Source of the DNA: Salaquimonas sp.
GTDB lineage: Bacteria > Pseudomonadota > Alphaproteobacteria > Rhizobiales > Rhizobiaceae
NCBI GenBank assembly: GCA_028289365.1
Contig: JANQQM010000006.1
Span: 1-51,006, forward strand
Direction of reading: 5' to 3'
Length of the DNA: 51,006 nt
Shown: in pieces, positions 18,441-25,531 of the stretch
Layout: each line of letters starts with the position of its first letter
Position numbering within the stretch: position 1 is the first letter of the stretch
Notes under the pieces: generated by a model
Told to the model about the DNA's origin: nothing
Seen by the model: only the letters and a program-made list of their open reading frames with translations
Database searches by the model: none
Program-made: the position numbers and the translations under genes

Positions 18441-20042
18441 TCAGGTAAACGCGTCGGCCATGGATTCTTTTTTCTGAGCCACGAAAGTGTTCAACGCCTC
18501 TTCGATCGCGGGATCCAGATCAGGTTTTTGATAGGCTTCAAGCCATTTACGGGCAACATTGTTGGCACGCTCGACCGTGCGAAGCCCGCCTTCGCTTTCC
18601 CATTGCTCGAACGAATTGTTGTCAGCCACCCGCGACACAAAAAATGCATCCTGGAAGTTTTCCCGCGTATGAGTAGCTCCAAGATAGTGGCTGCCCGGTC
18701 CGACCTCCCGGATCGCATCCATCGCCTGGCCATTTGCGGATATATCCACCGGCACGGCCATTTTCTGTTGAAGCTCCAACTGATCGCAATCCATGATGAA
18801 TTTTTCAAAGGACGAAACAAGCCCGCCTTCCAGCCAACCGGCAGAATGCAGCATGAAGTTCACACCGCCAAGCATGGCAGGCCAAAGCGTGTTCGCACTC
18901 TCATAGGCAGCCTGTGAATCCGGCAGTTTCGATCCCGTCAACGAACCGCCTGACCGGTAGGGAAGATTATAGCGTCGTGCAAATTGTGCCGCGCCCAGCA
19001 GAACCTTGGCCGGTTCCGGCGTTCCGAAACTCGGCGCACCTGACTGCATCGAAATGGCTGTCGCAAAGGTTCCGAAGATCACAGGCGAGCCCGGCCGGCA
19101 TAGTTGGGAAAACGCAATTGCCGAAGTTGCTTCACACAGGATCTGGGTCAGGGTACCCGCCACGGTCACCGGGCTCATCGCACCACCGACGATAAAGGGC
19201 GAGACGATGGAAGCCTGATTTGCCCGCGCATACACTTTCAGCGCCCCGAGCATGGTTCCGTCAATCACCATCGGCGAATTGCAGTTGATCAGGCTGACCA
19301 GCACGCAATTCTGGTCGACAAACTCCTCACCAAACAGGATCTGCGCCATTTTGACAGTGTCTTCAGCCCGCTCTGGTGCCGTCACCGACCCCATGAAAGG
19401 TTTGTCGGAATACCGAATATGGGCAAGCACCATGTCTAGATGGCGTTTGTTGACCGGAATGTCGACCGGTTCGCACAGCGTACCGCCCGAATGGTGCATT
19501 GCCGGCGCCATATAGGCGAGTTTCACGAACTTCTGGAAATCATCGATTGTTGCATAGCGCCTTTCGCCTTCCAGATCGCGCACAAAGGGCGGGCCATATA
19601 CTGGCGCAAATACAGTATGGGGACCGCCAATCTCGACATTGCGAGCCGGATTACGCGCATGCTGGGTAAACTGGCTTGGCGCGGTCTTCATCAACTCACG
19701 GCAAAGTCCCTTCGGCAGATGCACGCGCTCGCCTTTGACATCGGCCCCGGCATCCTTCCACATCGCCAGCGCTTCGGGGTCTTCCCGGTATTCGACGCCG
19801 ACCTCTTCCATCAGCGTGTCTGCATTGGCCTCGATGATTTCAATCGCCTCGAGCGATAAAATGTCGGTAGGAGGAAGGTTGCGGGTGATGAATGGCAGCG
19901 ATACCAGCGTCACCGCCGACCGTGACTTGCGACGCGCCGCTGCACCTCCTGAGCCACCACGTGCCCTGCCCTCGCCACGTCCGCGTCTGGGACTGGCATC
20001 CGCGTTCTGATCGTCGGACTGTGTTTCTTCGTTTTCGGTCAT
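18441..20042 (-). CDS. MttB-family (non-pyrrolysine) N-methyl:corrinoid methyltransferase
   Basis: A 533-residue member of the trimethylamine methyltransferase superfamily (COG5598). The frame has no in-frame amber codon, so it belongs to the non-pyrrolysine branch, whose studied members (MtgB, MtpB, MtcB) demethylate glycine betaine, proline betaine or carnitine onto a corrinoid protein. Segments such as GPPFVRDLEGERRYATIDDF and SGGTLCEPVDIPVNKRHLDM fit the family barrel. The N-terminus is unusual: residues 1-16 are acidic and 19-42 are Arg/Gly-rich (9 basic, 1 acidic). Start 20042 follows AGGA nine bases upstream. It is divergent from the corrinoid protein gene. The substrate cannot be read from sequence. 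Confidence 0.9.
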   Translation of the reverse strand: MTENEETQSDDQNADASPRRGRGEGRARGGSGGAAARRKSRSAVTLVSLPFITRNLPPTDILSLEAIEIIEANADTLMEEVGVEYREDPEALAMWKDAGADVKGERVHLPKGLCRELMKTAPSQFTQHARNPARNVEIGGPHTVFAPVYGPPFVRDLEGERRYATIDDFQKFVKLAYMAPAMHHSGGTLCEPVDIPVNKRHLDMVLAHIRYSDKPFMGSVTAPERAEDTVKMAQILFGEEFVDQNCVLVSLINCNSPMVIDGTMLGALKVYARANQASIVSPFIVGGAMSPVTVAGTLTQILCEATSAIAFSQLCRPGSPVIFGTFATAISMQSGAPSFGTPEPAKVLLGAAQFARRYNLPYRSGGSLTGSKLPDSQAAYESANTLWPAMLGGVNFMLHSAGWLEGGLVSSFEKFIMDCDQLELQQKMAVPVDISANGQAMDAIREVGPGSHYLGATHTRENFQDAFFVSRVADNNSFEQWESEGGLRTVERANNVARKWLEAYQKPDLDPAIEEALNTFVAQKKESMADAFT

Positions 20043-20354
20043 CTTCAAATTCCTGGGTGGCATTGGCAGCGTGCGAAACGGTAAACCAGCTACGAACAAA
20101 ATATCGCTTCCATGCGTCTAATTGCGACGTTTTTTGAAAAGAGACGCCACAGCTGAATTCCCCGCACCGTTATAAAACGACAAAATTTACGGTTTCGCAA
20201 AGCCTGGCGTCGCAATCATCCTTTCGGAAGTCGTTAAAAAGGCAGACAAAATTGCGTTTTTCTTTGCTAAATGCGCGAACCACGCTATTACGCTAAGGCG
20301 AGTCACGGCGCGCTTGGGAAACCGGGATATCCACTGCCAACAAGGAAGACCTGC
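20043..20354. promoter_or_regulatory. Divergent control region of the MttB-family and corrinoid genes
   Basis: This 312-bp gap contains no credible ORF. A perfect 9-bp inverted repeat, ATTGCGACG (20121-20129) and CGTCGCAAT (20208-20216), places the octamer GTCGCAAT in both orientations 79 bp apart. The same octamer occurs in the promoter of the GlxA/GbdR-type regulator (33136-33143). I saw no cobalamin riboswitch. Confidence 0.45.
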
Positions 20355-21050
20355 ATGGCCGACGAAGAAGACGAAATTATCCTGTCGGAACTCAGCGACG
20401 ATGACCTCGTCCTGCAAATGCATGACGACCTTTATGATGGCCTCAAGGAAGAGATCGAAGAAGGCACAAATATCCTTCTGGAGCGCGGCTGGACACCTTA
20501 CGACGTCCTGACCAAGGCGCTTGTAGAGGGAATGCGCATTGTCGGTATCGATTTCCGTGACGGTATCCTGTTCGTGCCCGAAGTTTTGCTCGCAGCCAAC
20601 GCGATGAAGGCCGGAATGGCGATTTTGCGCCCGTTATTGGCTGAAACCGGCGCACCAAAGCTCGGATCCATGGTGGTCGGCACTGTGAAAGGCGATATTC
20701 ACGACATCGGCAAGAATCTCGTTGGCATGATGATGGAAGGTGCTGGTTTCGATGTCATCGATCTCGGGATCAATACCGATGTCGATGAGTTCCTGGCGGC
20801 TCTCGAGGAGCACAAGCCAGACATTCTCGGCATGTCCGCGCTTCTGACGACGACAATGCCCTATATGAAAGTCGTAATTGACACGCTGGTAGAAAAGGGA
20901 ATGCGCGACGACTACATCGTTCTCGTCGGCGGCGCGCCGCTGAATGAAGACTTCGGAAACGCAATTGGCGCAGATGCTTATTGCCGCGATGCCGCGGTTG
21001 CAGTCGAAACGGCCAAGGAGTTGATTGGCAGAAAACACAATCAGCGATAG
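20355..21050 (+). CDS. Corrinoid protein (methyl carrier, MtgC/MttC-like)
   Basis: A 231-residue cobalamin-binding protein with the MetH-cap helical domain (about 20-100) and the B12 domain. GDIHDIGKNLV gives the DXHXXG motif with the cobalt-ligand His116; SALLTTTMPYM and VGGAPLNEDF complete the site. It accepts methyl from the MttB-family enzyme and gives it to the pterin methyltransferase. The first 36 residues are remarkably acidic (16 Asp/Glu, one Lys). ATG 20355 follows AAGGAAG by about seven bases. DUF1638 follows after 98 bp. Confidence 0.95.
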   Translation: MADEEDEIILSELSDDDLVLQMHDDLYDGLKEEIEEGTNILLERGWTPYDVLTKALVEGMRIVGIDFRDGILFVPEVLLAANAMKAGMAILRPLLAETGAPKLGSMVVGTVKGDIHDIGKNLVGMMMEGAGFDVIDLGINTDVDEFLAALEEHKPDILGMSALLTTTMPYMKVVIDTLVEKGMRDDYIVLVGGAPLNEDFGNAIGADAYCRDAAVAVETAKELIGRKHNQR

Positions 21051-21148
21051 ACTCATTGGCTCTTGATGTTATTTTATTAATATCAGTGACTTAGACTATA
21101 TATTTGATTCAATTTCCGAACACCGCCAACGATACAGGAGCATGTTTC

Positions 21149-21760
21149 GTGGACAAGGCCGGAACCGAAAAAATCAGGATAATTGCCTGCGGCGCCATTG
21201 CCCGTGAGATCATCGCTTTGCTCGCGATGAACGATCTCGGCCATATTGAGCTGACCTGCCTACCGGCAATCCTTCACAATCACCCTGAGAAGATCCCTTC
21301 GGAAGTCGAACGCGAAATCGTTGAAGCCCGGGATGAAGGATTTTCGAAAGTCTATATCGCCTATGCCGATTGCGGTACCGGCGGTCATCTCGACAAGATT
21401 TGCGACAAATATGGCGTTGAACGCATCGCCGGACCACATTGCTATTCTTTTTTTATGGGCAATGATGTTTTTGAGGCCGATGGCGACGATCACATGCGAA
21501 CATTCTTCCTGACCGATTTTCTGGCCAGGCAGTTTGATGCTTTTATCACCCGTCCACTTGGATTGGACCGGCACCCTGAATTGCGGGACATGTATTTCGG
21601 CAATTATGAGAAGCTCGTCTATCTTGCCCAGACGGAAAATTCAGAACTTGACCGCCGTGCACAAATCGCCGCTGACCAGCTTGGTCTCGAATTTGAACGC
21701 AGGCAAACAGGCTATGGTGATTTGAGTTCTGTGATAACCGATCTTGGCAAAACCGGCTGA
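21149..21760 (+). CDS. DUF1638 protein
   Basis: A 203-residue protein whose motifs ACGAIAREI, LHNHPEKIP, YADCGTGGHLD and GPHCYSFFMGN match DUF1638, a family repeatedly found beside corrinoid methyltransferase genes. Conserved Cys and His suggest a metal- or cofactor-binding role, but no activity is established. GTG 21149 is chosen because AGGAG lies nine bases upstream; TTG 21104 is in frame but has no ribosome site. It lies downstream of the corrinoid gene, probably co-transcribed, and converges on the patatin gene. Confidence 0.82.
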   Translation: MDKAGTEKIRIIACGAIAREIIALLAMNDLGHIELTCLPAILHNHPEKIPSEVEREIVEARDEGFSKVYIAYADCGTGGHLDKICDKYGVERIAGPHCYSFFMGNDVFEADGDDHMRTFFLTDFLARQFDAFITRPLGLDRHPELRDMYFGNYEKLVYLAQTENSELDRRAQIAADQLGLEFERRQTGYGDLSSVITDLGKTG

Positions 21761-21764
21761 TAAA

Positions 21765-22916
21765 TCAGCGTCCTGCCAGTCGCTCATGCTTATCGAGCCG
21801 TGGTGGCTCTTTTGCCCACTTGTTCGGACCACGTAAACCGGCCTGATAGCCCGCATCATACAGCCGTTGCATTCTTTCCGTGTTGAAATTCAGGCTGGCC
21901 TGGGACATCGGAATCGAATCCGGAATATGGGTCAAATAATATCCGGACCGCACATTTCCGGCGATGACAAACCCTCGATAGATGGTGTCATCCTGTAACT
22001 CGCGCATCATCTCCATGATCGCCTTCTTGGCAATCTCCAGCGCTTTTGGCTGAACCGCCTGGCTGGCATTCAGCCGCGTGGTATTGCCATTCACGACCAT
22101 ATAGAGCTCCTTTTTCCCTCGGTTATCGGGAAACATGAAGCTCTTGACCAAGATCGGCTCCTTCACCGCTCCATCAACATGGGCCTGACGAAGCTGGATA
22201 CCGCGTTGCGGCTTGATATAGACAGGCGGGAAGAATGCCGGGACCGAGGCCGAAGCCCGTAGCACCTTCTGGAAATGCAATACGTCATCGGTGCGGCCGC
22301 CATCTGCAATATCGCCCATGTCCCAGATAACCAGGTCACCGGCATCGAGATTTGTCGTCGCAACATAAAGCCGCCTGCCCTTGGCATGCTCCGCCGCTAC
22401 TTTCGCCAGCAGATCAGCATCGACAAAATTTGCGATTTGCTCCTTCAGCGGGCCGTTATCGTAAAGCGATTCACCGAGAAAACCAGAACCTGCCCGGTAG
22501 ACATCCTCATTCTTGGACGTCGTGTAGAACCTCTCCAGATCATCATCATATTCCGGACCCAGAAACGCGCCGACCGCCATCAGGGCGCCGGTCGACACGC
22601 CAGTTACCACGTCGAATTCAGGCCGCGTTCCTGAATCCGACCAGCCATTGAGAACCCCGGCACCATAAGCGCCATCCGCACCGCCCGCAGACAATGCTAA
22701 AACAGTATGGACGCCATCATTCTGCGGATCTGCAGCACGTGTCGCATAATGCTGGGGATCGAAGGAAGTGCTCTCAACTGCCTCCATAGGTTGGATTGTT
22801 CGGATTGCGGGTGCCTCTTTCGGCCGTACCACACAGGAGACGAGCGAAATCGAGATGACAATCAGCGCAACAATTCCGCCGACCTGCCGCATTCTCGTTG
22901 CTGCCGCTCCCCGCAT
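21765..22916 (-). CDS. Patatin-like phospholipase lipoprotein
   Basis: A 383-residue patatin-domain protein. The oxyanion motif GGADGAYGAG, nucleophile GVSTG and Asp of the catalytic dyad (HVDGAVKEP) are all present. The N-terminus has a hydrophobic stretch ending LVSC, a probable lipobox, so it is likely a membrane-anchored lipoprotein hydrolase. A 9-bp inverted repeat ends seven bases before the ATG. It has no obvious link to the methyl-transfer genes that flank it. Confidence 0.88.
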   Translation of the reverse strand: MRGAAATRMRQVGGIVALIVISISLVSCVVRPKEAPAIRTIQPMEAVESTSFDPQHYATRAADPQNDGVHTVLALSAGGADGAYGAGVLNGWSDSGTRPEFDVVTGVSTGALMAVGAFLGPEYDDDLERFYTTSKNEDVYRAGSGFLGESLYDNGPLKEQIANFVDADLLAKVAAEHAKGRRLYVATTNLDAGDLVIWDMGDIADGGRTDDVLHFQKVLRASASVPAFFPPVYIKPQRGIQLRQAHVDGAVKEPILVKSFMFPDNRGKKELYMVVNGNTTRLNASQAVQPKALEIAKKAIMEMMRELQDDTIYRGFVIAGNVRSGYYLTHIPDSIPMSQASLNFNTERMQRLYDAGYQAGLRGPNKWAKEPPRLDKHERLAGR

Positions 22917-23313
22917 GGTGCTGTCCCACCCGAACTGGTTTAGATTAATCCTCTCACGGGTGGGATATTATCGTCGAATTGACAGAATCGGAAGAACCTG
23001 AACGATATTTTTAATAATTGGTTAACCTTAATGATTCCCAAACAGCGCCCGGCTTAGCGCCAAAATTCCTCTGGAATTCGGCTGGTCCCGATTAACTGCA
23101 ATATAACAAACAGATGGCCAGCAGCCGGACCCTGTGGAAGACTGATGTTTTTCGCACTATATCTTTGGGAGATATGATATTTGCCCGGTTCAATTTACCG
23201 TTATTGCATCCGACAATAATTTCGTCGTTTTTATCATTTTCGGCGTCGCGCCCGGTACATCGGGGCAGCCAATTAATTGCAATATCAATCAACCGTGTTT
23301 CGGAGCGGCATGA
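22917..23313. other. Intergenic region between patatin and PF13769 genes
   Basis: This 397-bp AT-rich gap serves two divergent genes. TCCCACCCG (22924-22932) and CGGGTGGGA (22957-22965) form a 9-bp stem directly before the patatin start. ATATCT-TTGGG-AGATAT (23159-23175) is a second small inverted repeat about 140 bp before the PF13769 gene. I see no ORF with a ribosome site. Confidence 0.4.
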
Positions 23314-23619
23314 ATGGCACAATTGACGATACTTTACTGGCGCGACATTCCTGCTCAGATTATCGTCAAGCAAGGTCGGAAAAACGCAAAACGGGAACTC
23401 CCGCTGCGCTTTACCGAAGCCATTGACATGTGCGCGATGAGGACGGGTGCAGCCGACACTGACGCCTATCTGGACGAGTGGCGCCGAAGTGAGCCAGTGT
23501 CGGTTTCGGAGGATTTGGAAAAAGAGGCCGATGAGGCCTTGGCAAGGCTGGACGCAACATACGACAAGGAACGCTTGGTTCTATTGGTCAATCAGGGTGG
23601 AAAAGACGATGCAAAATGA
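23314..23619 (+). CDS. PF13769 'virulence factor' family small protein
   Basis: A 101-residue protein beginning MAQLTILYWRDIPAQIIVKQG, with RKNAKRELPLRFTEAIDMCAM and an acidic helical C-terminal half. This matches the short family named Virulence_fact (PF13769). The name comes from an early screen and says little. Its last 11 bases overlap the MetF-like gene, so the two are translationally coupled, and a role in one-carbon metabolism (assembly factor or small subunit for the reductase) is more likely than virulence. GGAG lies about eight bases before ATG 23314. Confidence 0.8.
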   Translation: MAQLTILYWRDIPAQIIVKQGRKNAKRELPLRFTEAIDMCAMRTGAADTDAYLDEWRRSEPVSVSEDLEKEADEALARLDATYDKERLVLLVNQGGKDDAK

Positions 23620-24475
23620 ACCAATAGCCGCCTCGATCGAGGTTTCGCCAAAGCATGCGCTTGAAATGGCGGATCTGGACCTTGTCATTCCGCAGGGCGT
23701 TCGGACCTATATTACCGACATCGGTACGCATTCCACGCGCGACATGGCCCGCGCCTGCGAGCGCGTGAACGCCTTTGGCTTGAAGGCCGTACCGCACATT
23801 GCAGCACGTCGACTTTCTGGCGAAGTTGAACTCAAGGAAAAGATCACCAGCTATGCGGCTGCAGGCGTCACCGATGTTCTCGTCATCGGCGGCGGCGCAG
23901 ACCAATTGCAGGGTGAAATTCATTCCACCATGCAGGTCCTGGAGACAGGATTGCTTGACGCCAACGGCATCACCGAAATTGGGGTCGCAGGCCATCCGGA
24001 AGGAACGCCTGACTTCAGTGATGAAGTCGCAGAGATCGCACTACGGTTGAAAAAGGAATTCGCCGAGCGTACCGGCGCCCGCATGCGCATCGTTACCCAA
24101 TTTGGCTTTGACCCGGAAACATTCATCGATTGGGCCGAAGGCCTGTCACAAATCGGCAATGACCTGCCGGTTCATCTTGGTGTGGCCGGCCCTGCCAAGA
24201 CCATGACCCTTCTGAAATACGCGGCCATGTGCGGCGTTGGTAATTCTATCGGTTTCCTGAAGAAACATGCCGGAGCCGTAACCGCCCTCGCAGCCTCCCA
24301 CTCGCCCGAATCAGTCGTCGGGCCCATCGAGTCTCACGTGCAGAACGCAGAAAGAACCGCGATTCGCGGCGTACACGTATTTCCCTTCGGCGGACTGCAA
24401 AATACGTCGCGCTGGCTGATTGATCGCGGCAGTTGGCCGATTCTCCAGCAGTTGAGCGCAGCAAACCGCGCCTAG
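23609..24475 (+). CDS. Methylenetetrahydrofolate reductase family protein (MetF-like)
   Basis: A 288-residue TIM-barrel protein. AVPHIAARRLSGEVELKEKI, VLVIGGGAD, IGVAGHPEGTPDF and RIVTQFGFDPETF are the MTHFR family blocks for folate and FAD binding. It is clearly shorter and more divergent than E. coli MetF-type sequences. ATG 23609 overlaps the PF13769 gene by 11 bp. With the downstream methyl-THF:corrinoid methyltransferase it would run as a methyl-THF oxidase, making methylene-THF, though the biosynthetic direction cannot be excluded. Confidence 0.85.
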   Translation: MQNEPIAASIEVSPKHALEMADLDLVIPQGVRTYITDIGTHSTRDMARACERVNAFGLKAVPHIAARRLSGEVELKEKITSYAAAGVTDVLVIGGGADQLQGEIHSTMQVLETGLLDANGITEIGVAGHPEGTPDFSDEVAEIALRLKKEFAERTGARMRIVTQFGFDPETFIDWAEGLSQIGNDLPVHLGVAGPAKTMTLLKYAAMCGVGNSIGFLKKHAGAVTALAASHSPESVVGPIESHVQNAERTAIRGVHVFPFGGLQNTSRWLIDRGSWPILQQLSAANRA

Positions 24476-24498
24476 ACGTCTTGAAATAGATCATATAA

Positions 24499-24522
24499 CG
24501 ATATAAAGAAGTCTTTATATCG
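24499..24522. promoter_or_regulatory. ATAAAGA palindrome, putative operator
   Basis: CGATATAAAGA-AG-TCTTTATATCG has perfect 11-bp arms. It lies 23 bp after the MetF-like stop and 29 bp before the methyltransferase ATG. It shares the core ATAAAGA-N2-TCTTTAT with 14438-14457, which points to one regulator acting on both loci and to an internal promoter here. Confidence 0.62.
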
Positions 24523-24551
24523 ACTAATCCCTTTTTGACGGAACCTGCGAA

Positions 24552-25514
24552 ATGACCCATACGGTAGTCGCCTCATCGACCAAAGAAGTGATCATCGGCT
24601 TCGACAAGCCATTCTGTGTGATCGGAGAACGGATCAACCCGACCGGACGCAAGAAACTTGCCGCTGAAATGATGGAAGGCAATTTTGACACAGTCAAAAA
24701 AGACACCATCGATCAGGTAGCCGCCGGCGCAGCCGTGCTTGATGTCAATGCCGGTGTCACGGCGGTCAATCCCAACGAAACCGAACCGCCGCTGCTGGTC
24801 AAGACGGTCGAACTGGTTCAGTCGATCACCGATACGCCTCTTTCCATTGATTCCTCGGTTACAGCGGCCATTGAAGCGGCCCTGAAGGTTGCGAACGGGA
24901 GGCCGCTGGTAAATTCGGTAACGGGTGAGGAAGAAAAGCTCGAAGCCATCCTGCCATTGGTCAAGAAATATGACGTTCCCGTTGTCGCAATCTCCAACGA
25001 CGAAACCGGCATCTCGATGGATCCGGATGTGCGCTTTGCTGTCGCCAAGAAGATTGTCGAGCGGGCAGCAGATTTTGGTATCAAGCCAAATGACATCGTG
25101 GTCGATCCACTCGTCATGCCGATCGGCGCATTGGGAGATGCGGGTAGACAAGTGTTCGCGTTGGTTCGCCGCCTGCGTGATGAATTGAAGGTCAATACAA
25201 CCTGTGGCCTTTCAAACATTTCCTTTGGCCTGCCCCACCGCCACGGAATTAACGCTGCGTTTATCCCTATGGTGATAGCCTCTGGCATGACATCTGCCAT
25301 CATGAACCCCTGCCGGCCCGGAGAAATGGAAGCCGTTCACGGGGCCAATGTATTGAGCGGAACGGATGAAAATTGCGCCCACTGGATCAGCACCTATCGC
25401 GATCACAAGCCTGGCGTAACCGCTGCAGCACCGGCACCGGCCCAATCTGGCGCACCAGCTGGGCGAAGCGGCGGACGACGCGGTGGACGTGCAGCACGGC
25501 GCGGCGCAGCCTGA
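24552..25514 (+). CDS. Methyltetrahydrofolate:corrinoid methyltransferase (pterin-binding)
   Basis: A 320-residue pterin-binding TIM barrel of the MetH-domain/AcsE/MtgA type. Key blocks are GERINPTGRKKLAA, VLDVNAGV, PLSIDSS, NSVTGEE and TTCGLSNISFGLPHR. It moves methyl from methyl-corrinoid to THF (or the reverse). The conserved barrel ends near residue 288. The last 32 residues are an Ala/Pro linker followed by GRSGGRRGGRAARRGAA, absent from ordinary members such as AcsE. It follows the MetF-like gene by 76 bp and is followed within 17 bp by the RACo-like gene. Confidence 0.92.
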   Translation: MTHTVVASSTKEVIIGFDKPFCVIGERINPTGRKKLAAEMMEGNFDTVKKDTIDQVAAGAAVLDVNAGVTAVNPNETEPPLLVKTVELVQSITDTPLSIDSSVTAAIEAALKVANGRPLVNSVTGEEEKLEAILPLVKKYDVPVVAISNDETGISMDPDVRFAVAKKIVERAADFGIKPNDIVVDPLVMPIGALGDAGRQVFALVRRLRDELKVNTTCGLSNISFGLPHRHGINAAFIPMVIASGMTSAIMNPCRPGEMEAVHGANVLSGTDENCAHWISTYRDHKPGVTAAAPAPAQSGAPAGRSGGRRGGRAARRGAA

Positions 25515-25531
25515 TCGGGAGTACCGATACA

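Noticed and set aside
18441-20042. Possible pyrrolysine-containing MttB
   Set aside because: The frame is continuous with no internal amber codon, so it belongs to the non-pyrrolysine branch.
20043-20354. Cobalamin riboswitch before the corrinoid gene
   Set aside because: I could not find a B12-box-like core or the expected junction; only the inverted GTCGCAAT copies stand out.
21765-22916. Patatin as part of the methyl-transfer pathway
   Set aside because: It is on the opposite strand with its own leader and has no functional link; proximity alone is not enough.
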